DNA of 63,481 bases from Chryseobacterium candidae (GTDB lineage: Bacteria; Bacteroidota; Bacteroidia; Flavobacteriales; Weeksellaceae): assembly GCF_004916905.1 (NCBI RefSeq), contig NZ_SDLV01000011.1:1-63481 (forward strand). The letters run 5' to 3'. The notes beneath the pieces were generated by a model. The model was not told where the DNA came from. It did not search any database and worked only from the letters and a program-made list of their open reading frames with translations. This document shows positions 44,825 through 54,072 of this stretch, piece after piece. The translations under genes were made by a program, and so were the position numbers. Each line of letters opens with the position of its first letter. Position 1 is the stretch's first letter.

Positions 44825-45637
44825 ATGGGATTAATCGCTGCACTTCCGGACATTGATAAAGACGATAAAAGTGTATTTGTCATGCATGAAAAATCAGAAA
44901 AACTGATTCCTTTTCACAAACATACCAAAGGACAGCTGAGTTACGTAGAAGGAGGTATCGCCTATATTACAATTGATAACAGAACCTATGTAGTGCCTGC
45001 AAGACATTTCTTCTGGATTCCGCAGGGTATGGAACATATTTTAGAGATCGGACATACAGCAACGGTTCTGCGTTCTCTTTATTTCTATGCTCATGATGAT
45101 GTCTCAGATCCTTTCTACAGCAGACTGGGGATTTATCCGGCATCAGAACTTCTGATCCAGATGATCAAATATTCTGAAATCTGGGATGAAAAACACGTAA
45201 CAGTAAAAGATGAAAACTTCGAATTTTTAGTGGCTCTAAAAAAAATCCTTCCTAAAACCCATCAACAGCCCTTGCCTATTATTCTTCCTGCCACCCACAA
45301 CAAACAGATGATGAAAATTGTATCTTATCTGGAACGGAATATCGGGGAAAAACTGACACTGTCCAATGTCAGCAGCAGATTTGGTTTGAGTGAACGTTCC
45401 CTGTCACGCCTTTTCAAGGCGGATATGGATATTTCATTCCTCCAGTATTTAAAAACATTAAGAATCATCAAAGCCATTGAACTGCTTTTAAATACAGACA
45501 AACCCATCAATGAAATTGCCGATGATGTGGGCTACAGCTCTATCAGCGCCTTCAGCGATACCTTTCATGAATTTACCCAGTCGAGACCTTCAGATCTTAG
45601 AAAGAGTAATAAAGCGACCCAAAATATGATGGGATAA
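44825..45637 (+). CDS. AraC-family regulator with cupin sensor domain
   Basis: 270 residues. N-terminal cupin-like domain (PFHKHTKGQLSYVEGG near 27-42; WIPQGMEHILEIG near 63-75) and C-terminal double HTH (LSNVSSRFGLSERSLSRLF; INEIADDVGYSSISAFSDTF). It is transcribed divergently from the EmrAB-TolC-type operon and is its likely regulator. The His residues of the cupin domain could bind metal. Confidence 0.88.
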   Translation: MGLIAALPDIDKDDKSVFVMHEKSEKLIPFHKHTKGQLSYVEGGIAYITIDNRTYVVPARHFFWIPQGMEHILEIGHTATVLRSLYFYAHDDVSDPFYSRLGIYPASELLIQMIKYSEIWDEKHVTVKDENFEFLVALKKILPKTHQQPLPIILPATHNKQMMKIVSYLERNIGEKLTLSNVSSRFGLSERSLSRLFKADMDISFLQYLKTLRIIKAIELLLNTDKPINEIADDVGYSSISAFSDTFHEFTQSRPSDLRKSNKATQNMMG

Positions 45638-45674
45638 TTGGCTTACAGATGATCTTCATCAGATTTAGGAAAAA

Positions 45675-45721
45675 AATAAAAGACTATTTTATCTTTTATT
45701 AAAAATATCTTTCTATATTTG
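45675..45721 (+). promoter_or_regulatory. Rrf2 promoter with inverted-repeat operator (site 1)
   Basis: A perfect 9-N8-9 inverted repeat: AATAAAAGA (45675-45683) and TCTTTTATT (45692-45700). It covers the -33 region of a perfect -7 box TATATTTG (45714-45721). The arrangement predicts self-repression by the Rrf2 protein. Confidence 0.75.
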
Positions 45722-45740
45722 TCCCATAAAACTCAGTAAA

Positions 45741-46172
45741 ATGTTTTCAAAAACGTGCGAATATGCTTTAAGAGCCTTAATCTATATAGCCCAGCAGTCT
45801 AAAAATGACAGCAGAGTTGGTATTAAGGACATTTCAAAAAGTATCCATTCGCCGGAGCATTTTATTGCTAAAATTTTGCAGGATCTGAGCAGAAAAGGAT
45901 TTGTACAATCTGCCAAAGGTCCGAACGGAGGTTTCTATATGGATCATAAAAACCTGAACACTTCCATTGCTGATATTGTCAGAGAAATTGATGGAGATAA
46001 GCTTTTTACGGGTTGCGGACTTGGACTTGATCAGTGTTCAGAAACGCATCCGTGCCCGCTTCATGATCAGTTCAAAAGTATCCGACAGGATCTTCGAATC
46101 ATGCTTGAAACCTCAAAAATTCAGATGTTTGTCGATAATCTGGACTTACAGCTTACTCATTTGAAGACTTAA
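45741..46172 (+). CDS. Rrf2-family Fe-S regulator, NsrR-like
   Basis: 143 residues. Winged-helix N-terminus (SKTCEYALRALIYIAQQSKN; VQSAKGPNGGF wing) and a Cys cluster in the dimerisation half: GCGLGLDQCSETHPC, three Cys as in Fe-S Rrf2 regulators such as NsrR and IscR. Downstream lie NO-reductase and RIC genes, so NO sensing is the best inference. The conserved repeat AATAAAAGA-N8-TCTTTTATT occurs before this gene, 46227 and 47162. Confidence 0.88.
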   Translation: MFSKTCEYALRALIYIAQQSKNDSRVGIKDISKSIHSPEHFIAKILQDLSRKGFVQSAKGPNGGFYMDHKNLNTSIADIVREIDGDKLFTGCGLGLDQCSETHPCPLHDQFKSIRQDLRIMLETSKIQMFVDNLDLQLTHLKT

Positions 46173-46185
46173 AAAAATTTAAACA

Positions 46186-46211
46186 AATAAAAGATAAAAA
46201 GATCTTTTAAT
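46186..46211 (+). promoter_or_regulatory. Rrf2 operator candidate (site 2)
   Basis: AATAAAAGA (46186-46194), 8-bp spacer, TCTTTTAAT (46203-46211): one mismatch from the site-1 repeat. It ends 15 bp before the ATG of the membrane-protein gene. Confidence 0.7.
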
Positions 46212-46226
46212 ATTAAATTATATATA

Positions 46227-46676
46227 ATGAAATCAGAACTTAAAAATCCTCTTGTACTGATGTTATTCTGCCTCATGACCGGAATGTTTATCACCATCAG
46301 CTTTCTGGAGACACCATTAAAGTTTCAGGTTCCTGGAATTACCCTTCCGGCGGCATTAGGATTAGGAAAACTCATGTTTGGACTTTCTTCAAAAATACAA
46401 TGGGGATTTCTTATTGTAATACTGATATTGATGTCCGTCAGTTGGAAAAACTATACGAAAACTGATTTTATCATTCTGGCTGTTATATTTTTATTACTTG
46501 CCTTAGAACAGTTCTGGATGCTGCCTGTATTGGATTCTCGTGTGGACTTACTTTCATCAGGAAAAGCATTAACTCCTACTCCATTACATGACTATTTTAT
46601 TTATTCCGAAACAGCAAAAGCACTAATGTTCATAACAGCCATCATTTTACAATTCAAAAGAAATACAGTTCAATAA
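46227..46676 (+). CDS. Four-TM membrane protein of the NO module
   Basis: 149 residues with four predicted membrane helices (about 9-27, 55-75, 82-103, 128-143). A conserved-looking outside loop follows helix 1 (ETPLKFQVPGITLPAALGLG). It is cotranscribed with a c-type cytochrome gene (14 bp gap) and stands behind an Rrf2 operator. I do not know a named function. A role in the NO or electron-transfer response is inferred from context. Confidence 0.7.
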   Translation: MKSELKNPLVLMLFCLMTGMFITISFLETPLKFQVPGITLPAALGLGKLMFGLSSKIQWGFLIVILILMSVSWKNYTKTDFIILAVIFLLLALEQFWMLPVLDSRVDLLSSGKALTPTPLHDYFIYSETAKALMFITAIILQFKRNTVQ

Positions 46677-46690
46677 TAACATTATTCATT

Positions 46691-47119
46691 ATGAAAACAC
46701 TTGTTCAAAATACCATTATTGCATTGACTTTAACTACATTATTATTTTCCTGTTCCAAACCGGAAACGACTCCCATTCCACAGGCTGAACCTTATTCTGA
46801 ACAACAGGTTATCCAACCACAGACAGTAGAAACACCTCCTGAAATTTCCTCCTCCTCAAATACATCGAAACATGAAGGATTGAAATTAATTGAAGGAACA
46901 GATTGTCTTACCTGTCATACAATAAATTCAAAATTAATAGGTCCCTCTTACCAGGAAGTTGCAGCAAAATATTCGGATGCTGATCTTGATATGCTGGCAC
47001 AGAAAATCATGGACGGTGGCAAAGGCAATTGGGGCGAAATCCCTATGACTCCTCATACAGGATTGAGTAAGGAGAATGCCCGGCAGATGGTAAAATATAT
47101 TTTATCCCTTAAAAAGTAA
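46691..47119 (+). CDS. c-type cytochrome lipoprotein
   Basis: 142 residues. Lipoprotein signal ending LLFSC (Cys21), a Pro/Ser/Thr-rich linker (about 25-60), then a small class-I cytochrome c domain with DCLTCH (haem attachment) and a Met ligand in IPMTPH. It probably delivers electrons in the periplasm, possibly to the nitric-oxide reductase two genes downstream, although that enzyme is of the quinol-oxidising type. Confidence 0.88.
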   Translation: MKTLVQNTIIALTLTTLLFSCSKPETTPIPQAEPYSEQQVIQPQTVETPPEISSSSNTSKHEGLKLIEGTDCLTCHTINSKLIGPSYQEVAAKYSDADLDMLAQKIMDGGKGNWGEIPMTPHTGLSKENARQMVKYILSLKK

Positions 47120-47134
47120 AAAAAAAATTTAAAA

Positions 47135-47160
47135 CAATAAAAGACAAAAAAGTATTATAT
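47135..47160 (+). promoter_or_regulatory. Rrf2 operator candidate (site 3)
   Basis: AATAAAAGA (47135-47143), 8-bp spacer, TATTATATT (47152-47160): the left arm is perfect, the right arm matches 7 of 9. It ends one base before the ATG of the RIC gene. Confidence 0.6.
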
Positions 47161-47161
47161 T

Positions 47162-47887
47162 ATGAATACAAGAACAGACTTTATAGGCAATATGGTTGCT
47201 GAAGATTTCAGAACAGCCGCAATTTTTAAAAGACACGGTATTGATTTCTGCTGTAAAGGCGGAAGAACCATTGAAGAAGCATGCAGCCATAAGAAACTTG
47301 CTCCTGAAAAAATTTATGAAGAACTGGATGCGCTTCCAAAAAATGAAAGTTTTTCAATCGACTTCAACAGCTGGCCTCTGGATCTTCTGACAGATTATAT
47401 TGAGAAAACCCATCACCGTTATGTAGAAGAAAAAACTCTTGTTTTGCAGGCATTCCTTGATAAACTGTGTAAAGTGCACGGAGGAAGACATCCTGAACTG
47501 TTTGAAATCAATTCTTTATTTAATGAATCAGCATATGATCTGGCTGCTCACATGAAAAAAGAAGAACTTATTCTGTTCCCGTTTGTAAAAAATATGGTGA
47601 AGGCTAAAATATCCGGAAGTCCTCTTCCAAAGCCTCATTTTGAAACCGTAGAAAATCCTGTTCATATGATGGAACATGAACATACCGTAGAAGGTGACCG
47701 TTTCAGAAGGATCGCAGAAATTACAAATGAATACCTTCCCCCTGCAGATGCCTGCAATACTTACAAAGTAGCTTTTGCCATGCTTCAGGATTTTGAAAAT
47801 GATTTGCATCAACACATTCATCTTGAGAATAACATTCTTTTCCCAAAAGCGATCCGACTGGAGAAAGAATCTGCCGTAGAATCTTAA
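47162..47887 (+). CDS. ric: RIC/ScdA-type di-iron Fe-S cluster repair protein
   Basis: 241 residues. N-terminal DUF542 domain (VAEDFRTAAIFKRHGIDFCC, with the C-C pair at 29-30) and hemerythrin-like di-iron domain with His and Glu ligands (EKTHHRY; HMKKEELILFPFVK; MMEHEHTVEGDRF; HQHIHLENNILFP). It restores Fe-S clusters damaged by NO or oxidants. It is followed 12 bp later by the NO reductase gene, and both are likely on one transcript from the site-3 operator. Confidence 0.92.
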   Translation: MNTRTDFIGNMVAEDFRTAAIFKRHGIDFCCKGGRTIEEACSHKKLAPEKIYEELDALPKNESFSIDFNSWPLDLLTDYIEKTHHRYVEEKTLVLQAFLDKLCKVHGGRHPELFEINSLFNESAYDLAAHMKKEELILFPFVKNMVKAKISGSPLPKPHFETVENPVHMMEHEHTVEGDRFRRIAEITNEYLPPADACNTYKVAFAMLQDFENDLHQHIHLENNILFPKAIRLEKESAVES

Positions 47888-47899
47888 AAAGAATACAAA

Positions 47900-50143
47900 A
47901 TGACACCTAAAAAACTTTGGATATGGCTTGCTGTAGTAATGGCTGCCTCGTTTGCTGTTCTTATCTTCTATGGGACTGAAATTTACAGGAAAATCCCACC
48001 CATTCCGGAGAAAGTAGTCAGCACAGACGGAACGGTGATTGCAACCGCACAGGATATTAAAGACGGACAGAATGTCTGGCAGTCTATTGGCGGACAAACA
48101 GTAGGAAGTATATGGGGACATGGTGCCTATATTGCACCGGACTGGACAGCTGATTATCTTCACAGGGAATCTCTTCTGCTGCTTGATGAGCTGGCTAAAA
48201 AGGAAGGTAAAGTTTACAAAGACCTTCCTGATGATGAACAGGCTAAATATCAGGTACTGCTGAAAAAAGAACTTCGTACCAATACTTTTAACGAAAGTAA
48301 AAATGAAATTGTTTTCTCCCCGGAACGGGCTGAAGTGCAGAAACAGCTTTCACAGTATTATTCAAAATTATTCATGAATGATGCATCCATGGCAAAACTC
48401 CGGGATCAGTACGCCATTCCTGAGAATACCATCAAAGACACCGGAAGAATGGCTAAAATGAATGCCTTCTTTGCATGGAGTACATGGGTATGCATTACGG
48501 AAAGACCTGGAGATGATGTGACCTATACCAATAACTGGCCGCATGATGAATCGGTGGGAAACGTTCCTCCTCCTTCTCTGCATTTATGGTCGGGATTCAG
48601 TATATTGCTTTTACTGGGTTGTGTAGGTCTCCTGGTATTTTACCATGCCCGAAACAAAGAGGAAGAGATCAGCGGGGCATTTCCACACGAAGATCCTTTA
48701 CGAAATATGAAGCCTACTCCTTCTATGAAAGCCACTTTGAAATATATTTGGGTCGTTGCACTGCTGATCCTTGTTCAAATGCTTGCCGGAGTAGTAACTG
48801 CCCATTATGGTGTGGAAGGAAGCGGATTTTATGGAATCCCTCTGGACCAGTTTTTACCACAGTCGGTTTCCAGAAGCTGGCACGTACAACTTGCAATATT
48901 CTGGATTGCCACCTCATGGCTGGCCACAGGACTTTATATAGCTCCCGCAGTTTCAGGGCATGAACCGAAATATCAGAAACTGGGAGTAAATATATTATTC
49001 GGAGCCTTACTGATTGTTGTCCTGGGATCATTAACCGGACAATGGCTTGGTGTGATGCAGAAGCTTGGTCTGGTTGATAATTTTCTTTGGGGGCATCAGG
49101 GATATGAATATGTGGAGCTGGGAAGAGTGTGGCAGATCTTACTGCTCATCGGGCTTATTCTTTGGTTGATTTTAATGGTCAGAGCATTGCTTCCGGCTTT
49201 GAAACGTAAAGATGGAGACCGTCATTTGCTGATCCTGTTTACCCTTTCATCTGTAGCTATTGCGTTATTTTACGGAGCTGGACTAATGTATGGAAGACAA
49301 ACCCATATGGCCATTGCAGAATATTGGAGATGGTGGGTAGTTCATCTTTGGGTAGAAGGATTTTTTGAAGTTTTTGCAACGGTAGTGGCAGCCTTTTTAT
49401 TTACAAGGCTGGGATTGTTAAGATTGAAATCTGCTACGAATGCAGTGTTATTTTCTACCATTATTTTTCTTGGCGGAGGCATTCTGGGGACATTCCACCA
49501 TCTGTATTTCAGTGCTACGCCTACCGCTGTACTTGCTTTAGGAGCAACTTTCAGTGCATTAGAAATTGTTCCGCTTGTTTTAATAGGCTATGAAGCGTAT
49601 CAGAATTACCAACTGAGTAAATCTACCCTATGGATTCAGGCGTACAAATGGCCTATCTACTGCTTTATTGCCATGTGTTTCTGGAATTTCCTTGGTGCCG
49701 GAATCTTCGGATTTGCCATCAATCCTCCTATTGCATTGTATTATATCCAGGGGCTGAATACTACAGCTGTACACGGGCATGCAGCTTTATTCGGAGTTTA
49801 TGGAATTCTGGGAATCGGATTGATGATGTTTGTTTTGCGTGGGCTTTATCCTGACCGACAGTGGAATGATAAATTAATAGGCTGGGCGTTCTGGATGATC
49901 AACTTAGGATTGCTGGTGATGGTAAGCATAAGTCTTCTTCCCATAGGAATTATGCAGTCTGTAGCCTCTATAAAAGAAGGTTACTGGTATGCACGCTCTG
50001 CAGAATTTATGCAAACAGATATCATGCATTTTCTGAGATGGATGCGTGTGCCCGGAGATATTTTACTGGCCGTTGGTGAATTGCTTTTGGTTATTTTTAT
50101 CATTGGATTGAAATTCGGCTGGTCGCTGAAAGAAAAACGTTAG
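47900..50143 (+). CDS. norB: Quinol-dependent nitric oxide reductase (qNOR)
   Basis: 747 residues, the usual qNOR length. The N-terminal extension fuses a NorC-like soluble domain without haem c (GQNVWQSIGGQTVGSIWGHG near 54-73) to a NorB-type haem-copper core of about 12 helices. Conserved histidines are seen in SRSWHVQLAIFW, HLWVEGFFEVFAT, FHHLYF and AVHGHAALFG. It reduces NO to N2O using quinol in the inner membrane. No other denitrification genes are in the window, so detoxification is likely. Confidence 0.93.
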   Translation: MTPKKLWIWLAVVMAASFAVLIFYGTEIYRKIPPIPEKVVSTDGTVIATAQDIKDGQNVWQSIGGQTVGSIWGHGAYIAPDWTADYLHRESLLLLDELAKKEGKVYKDLPDDEQAKYQVLLKKELRTNTFNESKNEIVFSPERAEVQKQLSQYYSKLFMNDASMAKLRDQYAIPENTIKDTGRMAKMNAFFAWSTWVCITERPGDDVTYTNNWPHDESVGNVPPPSLHLWSGFSILLLLGCVGLLVFYHARNKEEEISGAFPHEDPLRNMKPTPSMKATLKYIWVVALLILVQMLAGVVTAHYGVEGSGFYGIPLDQFLPQSVSRSWHVQLAIFWIATSWLATGLYIAPAVSGHEPKYQKLGVNILFGALLIVVLGSLTGQWLGVMQKLGLVDNFLWGHQGYEYVELGRVWQILLLIGLILWLILMVRALLPALKRKDGDRHLLILFTLSSVAIALFYGAGLMYGRQTHMAIAEYWRWWVVHLWVEGFFEVFATVVAAFLFTRLGLLRLKSATNAVLFSTIIFLGGGILGTFHHLYFSATPTAVLALGATFSALEIVPLVLIGYEAYQNYQLSKSTLWIQAYKWPIYCFIAMCFWNFLGAGIFGFAINPPIALYYIQGLNTTAVHGHAALFGVYGILGIGLMMFVLRGLYPDRQWNDKLIGWAFWMINLGLLVMVSISLLPIGIMQSVASIKEGYWYARSAEFMQTDIMHFLRWMRVPGDILLAVGELLLVIFIIGLKFGWSLKEKR

Positions 50144-50536
50144 GATGAATGATTCAAATCTGATTAAACTTATTTTAATAAACGTAAAGTTTCATCTGCA
50201 ATTCTTATAATTTTAAGAGATCAAAGATGAGCGAACTTCTCGCAGATTAAGCTTTCTGGTAATACATTCGCTTAAAAATGATCAATGAAATTGATCAAAC
50301 CCTTTTGCTCCCTCAATATATAGAATCAAGTATTTAATTCTTTGCGTTGATAAAATGAGATTCTATTAATTAATTCTGATTTACATTAAAAAGAGGCTGT
50401 CTCAAAAGTCAAACAATCTGACTTTTGTCATTCTGACGAAGGAAGAATCTCCTTGATAAACAAATATATGAGATTCTTCACTACATTTCATTTCGTTCAG
50501 AATGACACTTTTGAGACTGCCTCTTTTATTTAAGTT
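50144..50536. other. Convergent gap with a palindromic repeat
   Basis: 393 bp between norB and the DUF2723 gene. No gene is seen in 50144-50388; the remainder holds the repeat listed separately. Confidence 0.6.
50389..50527. repeat. MITE-like palindromic intergenic repeat
   Basis: About 139 bp. The ends AAAAGAGGCTGTCTCAAAAG and CTTTTGAGACTGCCTCTTTT are near-perfect inverted repeats. The inner arms also match: GTCATTCTGACGAAGGAAGA near 50427 and the inverse of a related stretch (GTCATTCTGAACGAAATGAA) near 50485-50505. GTCATTCTGA-CGAA-type sequence is a dispersed intergenic element in Bacteroidota as I recall. It can fold as a terminator for both convergent genes. Confidence 0.75.
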
Positions 50537-53500
50537 TTACTGTGTCACTTTCATCATCGCATTCGTGATTTCAATTTCTTTTTTCCCGGAATAGGTGGAA
50601 TCAAAAGGTTCCATGACATTGAATAAGTACTGATAAAAAGGAGCAATCTGGCGTACATTTTCAGCTTCCTTACCCGCTTTTTCTTTACCCATCTGCTCAA
50701 GTCCTTTTATAAAAATACTGAATTTCTTATCAACAGGCTCCATTGATTTTAATACGTAAGCATGGGCTTTTTCATTTTGTCCTAAAGTTTTGTAAGCTTC
50801 TGTAACGGCTGCGACAACGAGTGCATATTCCATCGGTTTAGACCTCATCTGTCTTTTGGCTGCTGCTTTAAATGAGGGAGAAAGATTCTGATAATAATCA
50901 TATTCTTCAAATATTGTTTTTTTGAGCTCTTCTGCCAGCTGAAGTCCTTTTTGCTCCTGTCCGGCGACAATATACCCGGTAACCATCGCACTTAGTGAAC
51001 GTGGATCATTGTATTTTTCCACAGGAATTTCTTTTGCGGCAAGATCCAGCAATTCCAATGCTTTAGCTTTCTGCCCGCCTGCAACCAATGCGGATACTGC
51101 TCTGCTTACAGACATTCTGTAACCCAAAATATTTGACGTAGCTGTTTCATCATAATAAATACTCAGATCTTTAAAATTTCCCCATCTGAAGTTTTTCACC
51201 ACCTGATAAAGAGAATTGGCATCTACTCTTCCTTTGTCTCCATCCGGACTCTGAGGGGTATGAATAGGAACCAGTCTGTAACTGAAACCATCAAACTGAA
51301 GATATTCATCCAGATAAAAGATATTTTCACTGTCGTACATCCCGCCTGTAGAGAAATTGACAGGCCTTTTCCAATCAAAATTGGCCAGCATATCCAGCAT
51401 CATCAGATTGCTTTTGTAAAGGGTATTCGCTTCATAATTGATCATAATCTGATCCACAGTATACGGAAGATCGGACTGATTAATAATTCCTGCTTTTACT
51501 GCATTTTCTTTGTTGACGGGAAGGATAAATTTACTCACCGGAAGGATATTGTATTTTTCATATTGCTTTTCTCCAAAGTACATCTTCAGCAGTTCATCTT
51601 TTGCGGATGATTGTAATTTCAGGAATTTCAACGCATCCTTAAGAGTCATTGAATCCTGATTCAGATACTTTCCGAATTCCTGAAAAGCAGTTTCCGGCGC
51701 TCCCTGTTCTTTCAGCATTTGGAAAAGTCCTTCCCAGTCTTCTTTTTTCATCAGATACACCTGATCATTTACCCCATCTCTATATTCTTCATGTGTTAAC
51801 TCACCCGGAATTCCTTTTGCATTGTAAGTTCTTCTTTTCACCTGATCAATACTCCATGAAGTAGCCAGGAGGGTAAAGTTGACCGTTTTCACATCATCCC
51901 TGAATCTTTCCGTTTCCTGAATTGCCCATACCGGAAAGGTATCATTATCACCATAAATGAAAATAATATCATCTTTCGGCAGCGATCTTAAAAATGAATA
52001 GGCGTAATCACGGGCTGCTGTCTTCTTACTTCTGTCATGCGAAGTATAATTCTGGAATCCCATCATCAAAGGAATTCCTAATAAAATGACTCCCAGAACA
52101 ATATTAGCAGCATTAGATTTAACCTTAGACTGAATCAGCCAAAGTAATGCTCCCGCTCCAAGACCTATCCAGACGGCAAAGGCATAGAACGAACCTACCA
52201 TGGCATAATCTCTTTCCCTTACTTCAAATGGTTTTACTCCGGTGTAGAAAACAATTCCCATACTTGTAAGAACAAACAGCGAAAGCATGGCATAAAATCT
52301 TCCGAAATCTCTGTTGAGCTGGAAAAAGAAACCAATCAGCCCAAGAATCAATGGCAAAAAGAAAAACCTGACGGTACTTTCATTTTTAAATTGGGCAGGC
52401 ATATGATCCTGATTACCAAGCAAAGCATTATCAATAAAAGAAAATCCCGAGATCCAGTTTCCATTGGTATTCTCCATATGCCCCTGAAAGTCATTCTGCC
52501 TTCCTGCGAAATTCCACATCAGATATCTTACAAAATAATATCCGTTCTGAAATGATATAAAATACTCCATATTCTGAGCGAAGGATGGACGCTGCACCTT
52601 GATAAGATCATACGGCTTCACTTTCAGATAATCTTCTGCCGTGATAGAATCTCCTTCATATTTTGCTCTCAGTTCTTCAAAAATCCTTTTCGCTTCCGGA
52701 TTGTCCGCAATGTCTTCATTATCATAATTAAAAGTAAAATCAGGAGCTCCATATAAAGAAATGTAATTGGCGGTCACCTCTTTATCTTCATTGAACATCC
52801 TAGGCATGAAGCTTATATGAGATTTATTAAACACATAGTTGAATCTTTCCCCGGTTTTTCTGTAAGTTCCGGATTTTTCGTCTTTTTCGTAAATATCTCC
52901 GGTGATGTCTCTTTTATAACTTCCGTCTTCGTCTTTTTCCAGTCCGTTTTTATCTAGAAATGCAGTGTAATTCTGTCCGTAAATAGTAGGCCAGTCACCG
53001 TATTGCACTCTGTTATAATAATCTCGCATCCCAATGGCTGTATCCGGATCATTAAGATTCATCGGAGGATTGGCATTGGCTCTTATCGGAATTACCAGCC
53101 AGCATGAAAAACCAATGATCATATAGACAATAGATAAAACGATAGTCTGGTATGCGTTTCTTTTGGTTTTTCGTGCATATTTAATCAGGAGATAACTGAT
53201 TGCTGACATAAGAACAAAAGCTGCAATTGTTCCTGAATGAAAAGGAAGTCCCAAACCATTTACAAAGAAAATTTCAAGCTTTCCGAACATTGTCATTATC
53301 AAAGGGAAAATGATCTTGAATACGAAGGCAAGAATTCCCAGCGTAATCAGATTGGCCAGTATAAAACTCTTCCACGAAAAAGTATAATTTCGGGTATAAT
53401 AAACCAGACATATGGCCGGAATAGCCAGCATGCACATCATATGCACTCCTACGGAAAGCCCAATAATAAAGAAAATAAGAATGATCCATCTCTCGCTGTC

Positions 53501-54022
53501 TGCTGCTTTATATTCATTTTCCCATTTGGTGATGAGCCAGACCAGTAATGCAATAAACATAGAAGCCATCGCATACACTTCTCCTTCTACTGCTGAAAAC
53601 CAGAATGTATCTGAAAATGTAAAGCATAAAGCGCCAATCACTCCGGCAAACAGGATTGAGATTTCCTGATGTTTTGTAATTTCTGCAACATCTTTATGTA
53701 AAAGCCTTCTTACAAAATGGGTAATCGTCCAGAACAGAAAGAGGATCGTAAATGCACTGAACAATGCTGACATAGCATTGATTACAATAGAATAATTTTC
53801 AGCATTCCCTAATGCGAAAATACTTGCTACAGCTCCCATAATCTGAAATAAAGCAGCCCCCGGAGCATGGGTTACCTCCAGTTTCACGGCTGAAGAAATA
53901 TATTCTCCGCAGTCCCAGAAACTCAGGGAATGTTCTATTGTTGAAAGATAAGCAATAAGCGCAACAGCGAAAAGGAACCATCCCAGTACGGTGTTCCATT
54001 TTTTAAAAGACCAGTTTTTCAT
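50537..54022 (-). CDS. DUF2723 membrane glycosyltransferase-like protein
   Basis: 1161 residues. About 12 membrane helices in the N-terminal half, with the DUF2723 signature near 25-60 (LSFWDCGEYISSAVKLEVTH; HAPGAALFQIMG) containing the Asp-Glu pair of GT-C enzymes, and a large extracytoplasmic C-terminal region with TPR-like helices (after about residue 960). DUF2723 is related to the PMT/TMEM260 family of protein O-mannosyltransferases. It may take part in the general O-glycosylation of Bacteroidota (inference). Monocistronic, convergent with norB. Confidence 0.87.
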   Translation of the reverse strand: MKNWSFKKWNTVLGWFLFAVALIAYLSTIEHSLSFWDCGEYISSAVKLEVTHAPGAALFQIMGAVASIFALGNAENYSIVINAMSALFSAFTILFLFWTITHFVRRLLHKDVAEITKHQEISILFAGVIGALCFTFSDTFWFSAVEGEVYAMASMFIALLVWLITKWENEYKAADSERWIILIFFIIGLSVGVHMMCMLAIPAICLVYYTRNYTFSWKSFILANLITLGILAFVFKIIFPLIMTMFGKLEIFFVNGLGLPFHSGTIAAFVLMSAISYLLIKYARKTKRNAYQTIVLSIVYMIIGFSCWLVIPIRANANPPMNLNDPDTAIGMRDYYNRVQYGDWPTIYGQNYTAFLDKNGLEKDEDGSYKRDITGDIYEKDEKSGTYRKTGERFNYVFNKSHISFMPRMFNEDKEVTANYISLYGAPDFTFNYDNEDIADNPEAKRIFEELRAKYEGDSITAEDYLKVKPYDLIKVQRPSFAQNMEYFISFQNGYYFVRYLMWNFAGRQNDFQGHMENTNGNWISGFSFIDNALLGNQDHMPAQFKNESTVRFFFLPLILGLIGFFFQLNRDFGRFYAMLSLFVLTSMGIVFYTGVKPFEVRERDYAMVGSFYAFAVWIGLGAGALLWLIQSKVKSNAANIVLGVILLGIPLMMGFQNYTSHDRSKKTAARDYAYSFLRSLPKDDIIFIYGDNDTFPVWAIQETERFRDDVKTVNFTLLATSWSIDQVKRRTYNAKGIPGELTHEEYRDGVNDQVYLMKKEDWEGLFQMLKEQGAPETAFQEFGKYLNQDSMTLKDALKFLKLQSSAKDELLKMYFGEKQYEKYNILPVSKFILPVNKENAVKAGIINQSDLPYTVDQIMINYEANTLYKSNLMMLDMLANFDWKRPVNFSTGGMYDSENIFYLDEYLQFDGFSYRLVPIHTPQSPDGDKGRVDANSLYQVVKNFRWGNFKDLSIYYDETATSNILGYRMSVSRAVSALVAGGQKAKALELLDLAAKEIPVEKYNDPRSLSAMVTGYIVAGQEQKGLQLAEELKKTIFEEYDYYQNLSPSFKAAAKRQMRSKPMEYALVVAAVTEAYKTLGQNEKAHAYVLKSMEPVDKKFSIFIKGLEQMGKEKAGKEAENVRQIAPFYQYLFNVMEPFDSTYSGKKEIEITNAMMKVTQ

Positions 54023-54072
54023 ATCAAATTTTCCAATATGTATATGACAACTGGGGAAAAGGGTTTATTACA

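Noticed and set aside
47528..48163. 211-codon minus-strand frame across the RIC and norB genes
   Set aside because: Both sense-strand genes are clear; the antisense frame is a codon-bias shadow.
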